This document shows, one piece after another, positions 24,855 to 33,881 of a stretch of DNA of 33,881 bases. The translations under genes were made by a program, and so were the position numbers. Location of the stretch: positions 1 through 33,881 of the forward strand of contig NZ_JAMXOT010000032.1 in NCBI RefSeq assembly GCF_024220515.1, read 5' to 3'. The notes under the pieces were generated by a model that was not told the origin of the DNA, made no database searches, and was given only the letters and a program-made list of their open reading frames with translations. The stretch's first letter is position 1. Each line of letters opens with the position of its first letter. The stretch comes from Oscillatoria sp. HE19RPO (GTDB taxonomy: Bacteria > Cyanobacteriota > Cyanobacteriia > Cyanobacteriales > Laspinemataceae).

Positions 24855-27800
24855 TTACATACTACTGTATGTAGTGAAAGTCTCAAATTCAGGTATTGCA
24901 TTATAAGGAATAATAGTTTCAGTTTGTCCCGGTGTGGGTGGATCGGGAACAGGAACTTCCACAGCAATTCCATACTTAAGTACAAGGATTTCAAACGGTT
25001 TTTCAGATACAAAAGCAGCAAGAATACCAGGTCCTCCTCTTTTTCCGTCTCTCCCCACATAACTTGCGTAGTATCGAGCTGTTGTCAATTGACTGGAAAA
25101 GTAAACTCCTTGTCTATCTACAGGATAGTTATTACGACTTTGAGACGTTTGAATCCGCTCTACATCAATATGTTGAGTTGCAATTGTCTCTAAGACATCA
25201 TAATAGGATGTACCACGGTAAAATGTAAGTTTTTTCTGCTCCTCTGCTTTCTCAATGGCTACGTTAGCCACTCCAATTGCGCCAATAATTGTTGAGAGAA
25301 CTGCCAGAAAGTGGAAGATATTGTTCTGCTCGGCTGTTGTTGTTATGAATCCACTCGGATCTACATAATTAACCGGGTTCCCATTTGCGTACAAATACTT
25401 ATGCAGAGTAATAGGTTCAAAAATGCGTCCCTCATAAGTATCCCGCCTCGTAAACCGGCCAATCCCCGCATCATAATACCGTTGGCGCAGATAATACTGG
25501 TCTAAATTCTCATTATACTGCTCTCCTGCAAACAAAAACTCATTCTCAATACTACCAGAAGATGCCAGCAGATTCCCAAACGCATCATAACTGTAAGCAT
25601 TTGTAACCTCCCCACCTTCATCCGTTAGCAACCTCGTACTACCCAGCCCATCCACTAAGTAGAACGACTCACTCCCATCCCTTTCCTGAGAAATTAAATC
25701 CAGTCCATGCAGATAATTGACAGCAACAGCATCATCCACATACTCCGACAACACCTCAGCATAAGGACGATTCTTATCCACGAGGTACTCCGTCGTCACC
25801 CCATTCACCACAGAACTGACCCGAATATTGTCAGTATCGTACTCGTAACTGACGACATCCCCAGTTGATGTGGTCACCCCAACCAGACGATTCTCCTTAT
25901 CCCAGGAGTACGTCGCATTACCTACGACATTGTTATTCCCATCTTTTTCAATGCGTTCTATCGTATTGCCATTGTCGTCATAGCGGTACTCGTAGGTATG
26001 AACGACATTCCCACCAGTAGTCAACTCTTCCCGAAGGAGGCGATCGCTCTCATCGTAAACATAAGTCGTCGTCCCCTCAACCGAATCAATCCGACTCAAG
26101 CGATTTCCCACCGCATCATAGGTGTACTCTATGGTGCGGTTTCCATTTACGGGGTCAGCGATGGTCTCTCTGGTTAGACGGTACAAATCATCGTACTCAT
26201 ACTCCACTTGACGACCATCACGTTCTTCCACAACTCGGCGATGTCCTACTGGATCGAGAGTGTAATCGTAACTAGCAATGAGCGTTCCATCCTTGACATA
26301 ACTCACCGACTCCAACCGATTCAATTCATCATAAGTCCGAGTTTCCACTACCCCATTCGGTAACTCAGTTCGGATTAAATTGCCAACCTCATCATAAGAA
26401 TAACTCGTGACTCCAGCATCATCCGTCACCGTTTTCAGACGATTTTGAGAGTCAAAAGTGTATTCTACCGTTCCCGTTGGAGTCGTTACCGAAGTGCGAT
26501 TTCCCGCAGCATCGTATCCATATTCAATCGAAGCACCACTGGCGAGATACTGTCCATCTGGGTCAGTCCGAGAAAGCAAACGACCGAGTTCATCGTAGGA
26601 GTAACTCGTCACCCCGCGATTATCCGTTACAGTTTCCAGTTGTCCGGTTGGGGTATAGGTGAAACTGGCAATGGACGTTTCTCCCACCCGTTTTTCAATC
26701 AGCCGATTTTGCGCGTCATAGTTGTAAGTAATGGTGTCCCCATTGAAGTCGGTAACGCTAAAAGTATTGCCTACGGCGTCATATTCTGTCGTAGAACGTT
26801 GAGTTTCAGGTAATTCGACGGCAATGCGACGACCCAGGTTATCGTACTCGTAAGTCGTCCGATGATTGTTGGCATCCTCCTGCCAAATTAATCGACCCAA
26901 TTCATCGTAACCATACTCAGTCCGGATTTCTTCGCCGTTGAGGAACTGCACCACATCCGTGAGGCGACCGAGTGCATCGTATTCATACTCAGTTTTATTA
27001 CCTGCTTGGTCGATCGCAGCAATCCGACGACCGAGTGCATCGTAAATTGTTTCTGCCTTAGTTCCATCAGCAAAATGAGTTTCAACTAATCGTCCCAGAT
27101 TATCGTAAACGAACCGAGTCGCATGACCTTGAGCGTTAATCTCCTTGACTTGCTGTCCGGCATTATTATACTCAGACTTGCTACGCGGATTATCCGATAA
27201 ATCGTCTGGCGTATCATCCGGATAAATCGTCTCTATCAACCGACCCGCATCATCATAGCGATACTCAGTCCGATTACCGCGTTGGTCTATATTCGCCTTA
27301 ACTTGGCCGTTCTTATCGTACTCCGTAACCGAACGAGGATTGTCAGTTAAATAGGTAGGTAATTCATCCGGATAAACAACTAGACTCCAGTTAATCGTTG
27401 CCGCAGTCTTTCCAGGTGCAATCGCGTCGATAAACTGTTGTAAAGTATCCGTTTTATCAAGATAAATTGTCTCGGTTAACCGTCCCGCAGCATCATATTT
27501 ATAATGAGTAACCCGTCCCGCTTCATCAATGGTCGCTCGTTGGCGTCCTCCTTTATCGTAAACATTGATAGTCCGGGGATTGTCGTTAGGATTTTCTGGA
27601 GTGTTGTCAGGATAAATCGTTTCAATTAATTGACCTTTTTCATCGTAACGAGATTCAGTTTGCCGACCCTTAGCATCAGTTGATGCAATTTGATTGCCAT
27701 TGGCATCATATTCGTACTCAGTTGTCTGATTTTCTGGATCCGTTGTCGAGACCAGACGACCTTCATTATCGTACTCCCATCGAGTGACCAACTCTTCCAC

Positions 27801-27914
27801 ACCGTTGGGAGTGGTGACGGTTCGAGTTTCGGTGACGCGGTTCCCGTTGATGTCGTAGGTGTATGCGGTTTCATTGTTCAGGGAGTCCGTTACCGCTAAG
27901 ACATTTCCCTGAAG
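24855..27914 (-). CDS. Orphan, 5'-truncated Rhs protein with ADP-ribosyltransferase-like toxin domain
   Basis: The open frame starts immediately after an in-frame TAA (27915-27917) and begins in the middle of YD repeats (LQGNVLAVTDSLNNETAYTY). It lacks any N-terminal export or shell region. The first start-like codon is GTG at 27800 with no ribosome-binding site, so it is probably a silent cassette. About 800 residues of YD repeats lead to the Rhs core end RYYDAGIGRF and the hinge NPVNYVDPSG. The last 180 residues form the toxin: FYRGTS (Arg motif), GVYFSSQLTTARYYA (Ser-type motif) and GQTETIIP, with Q-T-E at 24918-24926 matching the ART loop [EQ]xE. I infer an ADP-ribosyltransferase-like effector. 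It is collinear with the C-terminal half of the main Rhs gene. Confidence 0.75.
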   Translation of the reverse strand, partial: LQGNVLAVTDSLNNETAYTYDINGNRVTETRTVTTPNGVEELVTRWEYDNEGRLVSTTDPENQTTEYEYDANGNQIASTDAKGRQTESRYDEKGQLIETIYPDNTPENPNDNPRTINVYDKGGRQRATIDEAGRVTHYKYDAAGRLTETIYLDKTDTLQQFIDAIAPGKTAATINWSLVVYPDELPTYLTDNPRSVTEYDKNGQVKANIDQRGNRTEYRYDDAGRLIETIYPDDTPDDLSDNPRSKSEYNNAGQQVKEINAQGHATRFVYDNLGRLVETHFADGTKAETIYDALGRRIAAIDQAGNKTEYEYDALGRLTDVVQFLNGEEIRTEYGYDELGRLIWQEDANNHRTTYEYDNLGRRIAVELPETQRSTTEYDAVGNTFSVTDFNGDTITYNYDAQNRLIEKRVGETSIASFTYTPTGQLETVTDNRGVTSYSYDELGRLLSRTDPDGQYLASGASIEYGYDAAGNRTSVTTPTGTVEYTFDSQNRLKTVTDDAGVTSYSYDEVGNLIRTELPNGVVETRTYDELNRLESVSYVKDGTLIASYDYTLDPVGHRRVVEERDGRQVEYEYDDLYRLTRETIADPVNGNRTIEYTYDAVGNRLSRIDSVEGTTTYVYDESDRLLREELTTGGNVVHTYEYRYDDNGNTIERIEKDGNNNVVGNATYSWDKENRLVGVTTSTGDVVSYEYDTDNIRVSSVVNGVTTEYLVDKNRPYAEVLSEYVDDAVAVNYLHGLDLISQERDGSESFYLVDGLGSTRLLTDEGGEVTNAYSYDAFGNLLASSGSIENEFLFAGEQYNENLDQYYLRQRYYDAGIGRFTRRDTYEGRIFEPITLHKYLYANGNPVNYVDPSGFITTTAEQNNIFHFLAVLSTIIGAIGVANVAIEKAEEQKKLTFYRGTSYYDVLETIATQHIDVERIQTSQSRNNYPVDRQGVYFSSQLTTARYYASYVGRDGKRGGPGILAAFVSEKPFEILVLKYGIAVEVPVPDPPTPGQTETIIPYNAIPEFETFTTYSSM

Positions 27915-27950
27915 TTAGAACATATTGAACATTATTTATATCAGGGTGTT

Positions 27951-28424
27951 TTATTGACACTCAACACTTGTGTTCCAGATATATTGTTCGGAATAATCAT
28001 CCCACTTGAGCCGAGAGTAGTTGACTTTTAGCCATTCTCGCACTGCTTCTGGATGGGCGAGTGCGTCAAAATGTTTGGGAATTGGCAAAAGTACGTTTAT
28101 AACCCAGGCAAGACGACGTATAGAGCCTTTTCCACCAGGAATTCCAGTCAATATATCTTCTGCAACATCTAGTCTTCCGAAAGTGAAAAGCCCACAACTT
28201 AATACAAACAAACCTGCCTTTTGAGTTGTTATTACTGACTCAGGTGCTTTCTCCTTTAGTAACTGCGTTAGCTGATTTTTGTTCTCGTTGTAAAGATTTT
28301 CTAAAAGTGAACGTAAGTCAGCATCAGAGCCATAAGCATCGGCTGGGATTTGACGTAGCAATAGTTTGAGATCTGCTCTAATCATTTCTCGATAACGCCT
28401 TGCTTGAGAAGGTTCTTTTGTCAT
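27951..28424 (-). CDS. Candidate immunity protein for the main Rhs toxin (157 aa)
   Basis: The ATG lies 6 bp after the TAA of the main Rhs gene, so the two are almost certainly cotranscribed and translationally coupled. The product is a soluble, helical protein (RYREMIRADLKLLLRQIPAD, SLLENLYNENKNQLTQLLKE) with a middle hydrophobic stretch, AGLFVLSCGLFTFG, and a Trp/Tyr-rich end (YSRLKWDDYSEQYIWNTSVE). I do not recognise a named family. Position directly behind a toxin domain is the main evidence for an immunity role. Downstream, 36 bp separate it from the stop that precedes the orphan Rhs cassette. Confidence 0.6.
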   Translation of the reverse strand: MTKEPSQARRYREMIRADLKLLLRQIPADAYGSDADLRSLLENLYNENKNQLTQLLKEKAPESVITTQKAGLFVLSCGLFTFGRLDVAEDILTGIPGGKGSIRRLAWVINVLLPIPKHFDALAHPEAVREWLKVNYSRLKWDDYSEQYIWNTSVECQ

Positions 28425-28430
28425 TGCAAT

Positions 28431-31400
28431 TTACCTAGAAGGTATAATAATGTTGCCAAACCCGTCTAAATCGAAATAAGGAATGTTACTGGCAGGTATT
28501 ACTTCAACAATATTCTGGTTTGGTATTTGGTTCAAAACTATATACTCGCTTTCTGCTGCTAAACCCGTCCACCCTGCAGGAATGATAGCTTTTTCTTTTG
28601 GTAAGCGGATTACAAACGTCACGCCGTCTGGTCCTGCATAAGAGGACGCAAGTCCTGGAAGACGAGTGGTGGGAATTCCAACAGCACCCAAAGGCTCTCC
28701 ACCCAGATTTGAACCGACGAACATTTCTGGAACAGGTTGATTGTGCCACCTAGCAGTATAGCCTGCAATTTGTTGGTCGCTAAATCCTTCTGCACGCATT
28801 CGCCTTACTAACTCTTCTGATGCCTCAATGCCTCGCTCGCGAGCCAAAGGACTGAGAATAGGTGTTGTCCCCTGGCGCTGACCTCGGTACAGAACTATCA
28901 GATCTCTGAGATCGAGCCACCATTCAGAGACGCTGCCCACTAGGTTGCGCTGAAGAAAGGGAGGAAGTTGTTCGGGCGTTATAGAGCCGCTTCTGCCCAC
29001 GCCGGTTGATATCGCTTCGGTGATATTTAAATCAGAAAGAATGATTCCTTTTGTCGCTAACCAATCTAGGGATAACCCACCTGTGTAGGTCAGCAGAGGC
29101 AGATAAGCCAACAGATCCCAAACAGTACCGCGACCTTCTAGGAACTTCCTTGTACTTTGGTACGAACCAAATCCGCTTCCAAATAGGTCATAACCTACAG
29201 CTATTTTCTGTGCCCAATTAGTGCCGCTCAGTGCTGTAGGAGCTGATAAACCCAGTCCAAAGCCAACTAATCCTCCTGAAAATCGACCTAAGTTAAAAAA
29301 TAAACCCCTGTGATCTCTCGTTGCCGTGTCTCCATATAGTTTACTACGCAACTTTGTACTCACGCCAAAGGTTGCTATATCTGCAAAACCCGCCAAAAAT
29401 TGGTCGTACCGCGCAGCAGCATCGCCAAGACTTCCTCCCCCTATCAGGACTCCAGCCGCCCCTAGAGTTGTGATGCCCAGACCAGCAAAAATTCCGGAAA
29501 CTGCGATCGCGGTTCCTATCTCTGCAAGGCTAAAATAGCCACTCGGATCGGTATTAATCACCGGATTAGCATGAGCATATTGATACTTATGTTGACTCAT
29601 GGGGTCAGACAAAGTCCCATCATAAGCATCGGCAGAAATAAACCGACCAATTGTGGGGTCGTAATAACGCGCTCGCAGGTAATCCAACCCGGTCTCAAAA
29701 TCTCGTTGTTCCCCGGCAAACAGATAGGAATTCTCTATACTACCAACCGATTGAATTAAATTGCCATAAGCATCATAAGTATAAGTGTTGGTAACCTCGC
29801 CATTTTCAGAGGTCAAAACTCGGGAACTGCCTAAAGCATCTGCATGATAAAATAACTCCGACTCTCCCCGTTGCTGGCTAATTAAATCGTAGCCGTAAGT
29901 ATAAGCAGTTTGAACGTTTCCAGCAGCATCATATTCTGCTAAAACTTGGGCATAGGGTCGCAAATCGTCGATTAAGAAGCGCGTTTCGACTCCATCAACA
30001 ATTTCGCCGACTCGGATGCCTCGGGCATTATATTGATATTCGATATTCTGGGTGCCATTTTCATCGACTATTGTGACGCCAACGAGCCGATTTTCCCCAT
30101 CATTTTCCCAATGATAGGTCGTTGAATAATTCCCAGTGACATCAGAGATTAAGTTGCCGTTGTCGTCATAAGTATAGGTGGTAGTGACGCCGTTTGTGGT
30201 CTCCATTTGAAGCTGATTTAATTGGTTGTAAGTGTAGGTGGTAACGCCTTCGATTGAGTCGTTCTTTTCCAAGCGGTTGCCAACGGCATCATAAGTATAA
30301 GTAATGACCCGGTTATTGCCATCTGGATCGTTTAATATCTCTTCTTTGATAACGCGATTTAATTCGTCATATTCATATTTGACTTGACGATCGCTATGTT
30401 CGGTAACGGACAGCCGATTTCCCACATCATCCAGTTGGTAGTCGTAGCTTGAAATTATCTCGACGTTCTCGCCAGTAACCGGATCTATTTTAGCGGTTTC
30501 AATTCGTTTCAAGCGACCCAATTCGTCGTAACTACGGGTTTCTAGCACGTTATTGGGGAATTGTGTTTTGAAGGTATTGTCCGATTCATAAAAATACGTT
30601 GTTGTGCCAATGTTCTGATTGGTAACAGTCTTTAATAAACCGGATTCATAAGTATAGGTGGTGACATTTTCCGGAGTTTTAACTGCAACAATCGATCCAC
30701 CATCATATTCATATTCGATGCTTGTACCATTAGGCAAGTAAGGACCAGTGGGATCTGTACGAGAAATTAGTCGATCGCCCTCATCATATTGATAAACAGT
30801 TGTGCCCCGATCGCTCGTATATGTTTCGGTGCGAGTTTCGGCATCATAGTCATAGCTGACCGACGTACCGTCAGATAAAAACTCTTTATCTTTTAGGTTG
30901 CCTTGTTCGTCGTAAACGTATTTAATTGACTTGCCATTAAAGTCAGTAATCGTCACCGAATTTTCGGCATCGTTATAAATATTTGTTGAACGCTTTCCAT
31001 CAGTCCGAATAATAGTCGTTTGACGATTTTTTTCATCATATTCATAAGTCGTCACTTGAGAAAGAGCATCTTTAACACTCTTGAGATTCCCCTTATCGTC
31101 ATATTCATATTCGGTACGTCCGCCACGAGCATCAATGACTGCTATTAGCTGACCATTCTCGTCATATTCGTATTGAGTCGTGTGGTTATTTTGGTCGGTT
31201 TTAGTGGTCAACTGACCCAATTCATCGTAAACGTTAGTTAAGGTAGTTCCTTGGGCATGGTAAGTTTCAGTCCGCCGATTCCCTGCCTTGTCATAGGTAT
31301 AGGTGACATAATTGGTTTCGTCATAGCGTACCTCAGTCTGGCGACCTAGTGGGTCGTATTTGTATTCAATGCGATTCCCCGAAAAGTCTATTTCTGCTTT

Positions 31401-33881
31401 GACCCAACCGTTTTGGTAATATTCAGTGCTACTGTGGGGCAGTGAGGCGAGATAAGTAGGGGTCTGGTCGGGATAAATTGCTTCTGTCCAATCAATCGTT
31501 TCCAGGGTTTTCCCTGGTGCGATCGCAGCCACCAAATTTTCGACTGCATCGGACGAACTATCATAAATTGTTGTCCTCAAGCGTCCGGCTGCATCATATT
31601 CGTAGTGGGTCACTCGCCCTGTCATGTTGATTGTAGCCCGCTCTCGGCCACCTCCGTCGTAGACTGTTATTCGGCGAGAATTATCGTTAGGATTGTCTGG
31701 GGTGTCATCGGGATAAATTGTCTCGACGAGTTGCCCTTTGGGGTTGTAGAGATAATCAGTTTGTTCTCCTCGAGTAATGCTATGAACTTGATTGCCTACT
31801 TCATCATATTGATATTCTATTTGGTTATCTGGCTTTAGTATTGATTTGATTCGACCTTCGTTGTCATAAACCCATGTGGTCTCAACTTGCCGATCCCCTT
31901 CGGGGGTAACAATCGTAAATGCTTCACGTTCAGTCTCGCCGTTTGGAGAGTAAGTATAGGTAGCTTGGTTGCCAAGGTTGTCTTCTATGTTTTTAACGTT
32001 GCCATCCGAGTAATATTCAAAGGTCTTGATGCTATCTCCCAATTTAAGAGATAGCAAATTACCTCGCAGGTCATAGTTAAATTCGGTAACGTTTCCGTTA
32101 GCGTCTTTCGTGGACAACAAGTTACCCCGACTGTCATAAGAATAAGTCGTCGTTTGACCCAACGCATCAGTTTCCGTCAACACTTGACCCAAGCGATTGT
32201 AACTCCACCGCGTCACATTCCCCAACGGGTCGGTTTCAGATAATTTATTCCCCTCCCCATCATAAGTGTAGGTCGTCGTCCACCCCTCGACTCCACTTTC
32301 CTCGGTAACAACTGTCTCGGTTAAGACATTATTATCCTCATCATAAGTCCGGCGAGTTACCAACCCAACCGCATCCACCTCAGTAACAACATTCCCCCGC
32401 TCATCATACACATAAGTCGTCGGGTTCCCAAACACATCTAACACCGTTTGAGTCGAATTATCCGGGTCATAAACCAACTCAACCGCTTCGCCATTCACAT
32501 CCAGCATCCGCTTCAAGCGACCCGACTCATCATACTCGGTCCGTACCCCAGTTCGTCCCAACGGGTCAATGATTTCTTCTAAGTAATGTTCTCGTTCCTC
32601 GTGATACTCAAACCGAGTCGTATTCTCCTCTCTATCCGTAACCCCAACTAAATCCCCATTCTCATCATATTCATACTCAATTCTTTCTCCCTCCGGGTCA
32701 ACTGCCGTCACAATCCGACCCGCAGCATTCCTCTCAAACGTCACCGACTTCCCAGTAGAACTGAAAATCCCCTCATCCGAATAAGTCAGCGTATTTCCAT
32801 TCGTATCCTTCACCGTCAATAAATCGCCAGTCGTCCCATCAATCGCATACTCAATCCCCTCCTTCGTCGTCAGCGTATAACTCCCGCCAAAGAACGAATT
32901 CGCTGGATTGTAAGGCGACCCACTCGGATGATAGTATTGACCCGTTTCTTGATTGTAAAGTAACTGAGTTTTCTGAACACTCAACGTCACCTGTGACCCA
33001 TCATCCGTCTCAAACGCCGGATTGTAGAAAATCATGCTTTGTGGTAAAGGCGCTCCCATCCGCAACGCCTTTTGAATCTCTGGATCCATCACAGGTTTGA
33101 ACGTAAACCCAGTTCGCTTCCCACCCGGTAACGTCACATAAACCCGCGTACCTTCCTCAAATCCAACGGAAGGAATTCCCGTCTGTTCGTACAGTTCATC
33201 CCGTCCCACAGATGTCCGCAAATCCGTATCCCGGAACTCCAACCGCCATCCATATCCAAAATCATCGGATTGGGAAGCATTGAGCGTATCATAAGTCCGA
33301 GTCAAGTTAATCGGAATCCCCGCTACTGGAACTTCCAAATCCGTAAACGATAAGCGGAAATTGCCTAATTTTAACTCCCCGGCAACATCGACCAGTTGCT
33401 CTGTGGAAGCGCTGTTCCCACTCTCATCCGTCGCCGTCAACCGCAGAATGTAAGTATCATTTTGCAGTAGAGTCGGGTCAAACTCTGCCAATTTCCCATT
33501 GGTTATTTGAGAATCTCCCGATGCAATTTCAACAAATTCTCCACCGGATGCAGGTGCAATAGATAGGACATAATTGGTCAAGTTGTCATCCGTTACCGTC
33601 CCAATAATGTCGGTAAAATCGGTCAGCGGTTCCTCTCCAAGGGTGGGAGACAGTTCTACAATGGGAGGATTCAGGTCGTTGGGGTCGTAAACCCGAATGT
33701 CAATGCTACTTTCACCCAAATTTCCCGCCGCATCTACGGCAACTGCTTTGGCAGTTAAGGTTCCCAATTTTGAAGGGGTGTAGGTTGCTACTCCATTGGC
33801 AGTTAAGGTAACGGGAACTTCATCCACAAACAATTGGACACCTTCTACGCCAATATTATCGGTGGCATTAGTAAAGAAGGT
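28431..33881 (-). CDS. Large Rhs/YD-repeat polymorphic toxin, 5' end outside the window
   Basis: The frame is open to the window edge, so over 1,810 C-terminal residues are seen. First come bacterial Ig-like domains (AVDAAGNLGESS, TATDESGNSAS), then the Rhs-type entry segment GNFRLSFTDLEVPVAGIPIN and TRTYDTLNASQSDDFGYGW. A long array of YD repeats follows, with the core end RYYDPTIGRF and hinge NPVINTDPSG. After it lies a hydrophobic Gly-rich pretoxin region (FLAGFADIATFGVSTKLRSK). The terminal 130 residues carry VLYRGQRQG, LASSYAGPDGVTFVIRL and AAESEYIVLNQIP; E-S-E at 28545-28553 matches the [EQ]xE loop of ADP-ribosyltransferases. Such proteins encapsulate the toxin in the YD shell and deliver it to competitors. 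The Ig-like front suggests a surface or secreted protein; the export route is not visible. Confidence 0.88.
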   Translation of the reverse strand, partial: TFFTNATDNIGVEGVQLFVDEVPVTLTANGVATYTPSKLGTLTAKAVAVDAAGNLGESSIDIRVYDPNDLNPPIVELSPTLGEEPLTDFTDIIGTVTDDNLTNYVLSIAPASGGEFVEIASGDSQITNGKLAEFDPTLLQNDTYILRLTATDESGNSASTEQLVDVAGELKLGNFRLSFTDLEVPVAGIPINLTRTYDTLNASQSDDFGYGWRLEFRDTDLRTSVGRDELYEQTGIPSVGFEEGTRVYVTLPGGKRTGFTFKPVMDPEIQKALRMGAPLPQSMIFYNPAFETDDGSQVTLSVQKTQLLYNQETGQYYHPSGSPYNPANSFFGGSYTLTTKEGIEYAIDGTTGDLLTVKDTNGNTLTYSDEGIFSSTGKSVTFERNAAGRIVTAVDPEGERIEYEYDENGDLVGVTDREENTTRFEYHEEREHYLEEIIDPLGRTGVRTEYDESGRLKRMLDVNGEAVELVYDPDNSTQTVLDVFGNPTTYVYDERGNVVTEVDAVGLVTRRTYDEDNNVLTETVVTEESGVEGWTTTYTYDGEGNKLSETDPLGNVTRWSYNRLGQVLTETDALGQTTTYSYDSRGNLLSTKDANGNVTEFNYDLRGNLLSLKLGDSIKTFEYYSDGNVKNIEDNLGNQATYTYSPNGETEREAFTIVTPEGDRQVETTWVYDNEGRIKSILKPDNQIEYQYDEVGNQVHSITRGEQTDYLYNPKGQLVETIYPDDTPDNPNDNSRRITVYDGGGRERATINMTGRVTHYEYDAAGRLRTTIYDSSSDAVENLVAAIAPGKTLETIDWTEAIYPDQTPTYLASLPHSSTEYYQNGWVKAEIDFSGNRIEYKYDPLGRQTEVRYDETNYVTYTYDKAGNRRTETYHAQGTTLTNVYDELGQLTTKTDQNNHTTQYEYDENGQLIAVIDARGGRTEYEYDDKGNLKSVKDALSQVTTYEYDEKNRQTTIIRTDGKRSTNIYNDAENSVTITDFNGKSIKYVYDEQGNLKDKEFLSDGTSVSYDYDAETRTETYTSDRGTTVYQYDEGDRLISRTDPTGPYLPNGTSIEYEYDGGSIVAVKTPENVTTYTYESGLLKTVTNQNIGTTTYFYESDNTFKTQFPNNVLETRSYDELGRLKRIETAKIDPVTGENVEIISSYDYQLDDVGNRLSVTEHSDRQVKYEYDELNRVIKEEILNDPDGNNRVITYTYDAVGNRLEKNDSIEGVTTYTYNQLNQLQMETTNGVTTTYTYDDNGNLISDVTGNYSTTYHWENDGENRLVGVTIVDENGTQNIEYQYNARGIRVGEIVDGVETRFLIDDLRPYAQVLAEYDAAGNVQTAYTYGYDLISQQRGESELFYHADALGSSRVLTSENGEVTNTYTYDAYGNLIQSVGSIENSYLFAGEQRDFETGLDYLRARYYDPTIGRFISADAYDGTLSDPMSQHKYQYAHANPVINTDPSGYFSLAEIGTAIAVSGIFAGLGITTLGAAGVLIGGGSLGDAAARYDQFLAGFADIATFGVSTKLRSKLYGDTATRDHRGLFFNLGRFSGGLVGFGLGLSAPTALSGTNWAQKIAVGYDLFGSGFGSYQSTRKFLEGRGTVWDLLAYLPLLTYTGGLSLDWLATKGIILSDLNITEAISTGVGRSGSITPEQLPPFLQRNLVGSVSEWWLDLRDLIVLYRGQRQGTTPILSPLARERGIEASEELVRRMRAEGFSDQQIAGYTARWHNQPVPEMFVGSNLGGEPLGAVGIPTTRLPGLASSYAGPDGVTFVIRLPKEKAIIPAGWTGLAAESEYIVLNQIPNQNIVEVIPASNIPYFDLDGFGNIIIPSR

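Noticed and set aside
33810-33833. TTG at 33833 as the start of the main Rhs gene
   Set aside because: The frame continues upstream to the window edge in the same Ig-like domain, so the true start is outside the window.
1-33881. tRNA or rRNA genes
   Set aside because: No cloverleaf-like sequence with a conserved TTC-A arm, and no ribosomal RNA motif, was recognised on reading.

Overview
This window comes from a cyanobacterium, probably a filamentous Oscillatoriales type. The evidence is a chlorophyll-biosynthesis methyltransferase (chlM), a cyanobacterial-type ispH, a PEP-CTERM family membrane protein of a cyanobacterial family, many GCGATCGC (HIP1) octamers, and cyanobacterial-style tandem and palindromic repeats. 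The order-level placement is inference from gene content only.

Positions 1-15,000 are mostly ordinary chromosome. First comes a broken iron-sulfur-cluster repair gene (ric/ytfE type) whose 5' end was replaced by one copy of a 121-bp direct repeat. Two small hypothetical genes follow, then a large minus-strand VIT/VWA membrane protein with a PEP-CTERM-like tail, a DUF423 membrane protein and a tandem pair of paralogous small membrane proteins. Next are chlM, mgsA and nagA on the minus strand, and purE, an ammonium transporter with a textbook NtcA box, a membrane-anchored SGNH hydrolase and ispH on the plus strand. Repeats (palindromes, 9-bp and 7-bp tandem arrays) fill the intergenic gaps.

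Positions 15,000-23,100 look like the remains of a plasmid or other mobile replicon. There is an apparent C-terminal part of a cyanobacterial plasmid replication protein, a gene whose C-terminus matches the AcrVA2-like family (the family of a Cas12a anti-CRISPR), and a recD2-type helicase gene cut by a 1,568-bp insertion sequence with perfect 21-bp inverted ends and an 8-bp target duplication. About 1.2 kb of decayed DNA follows, holding what look like scraps of a second replicase/AcrVA2-like pair. It ends in the 3' remnant of a related insertion sequence.

Positions 23,100-33,881 are a polymorphic-toxin locus on the minus strand. A large Rhs/YD-repeat protein (5' end outside the window) ends in an ADP-ribosyltransferase-like toxin domain and is followed 6 bp later by a candidate immunity gene. 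Downstream lies a long 5'-truncated Rhs cassette, collinear with the C-terminal half of the first, ending in a different ADP-ribosyltransferase-like domain and followed by its own candidate immunity gene. A third, decayed cassette follows: an Rhs scrap, an unrecognised toxin-like tail and a 123-aa candidate immunity gene. The layout fits a main effector plus a downstream archive of silent alternative toxin/immunity modules.

All functions are read from sequence motifs without database searches. The toxin and immunity assignments, the replicase assignment and the AcrVA2-like assignment are the most interesting and the least certain.
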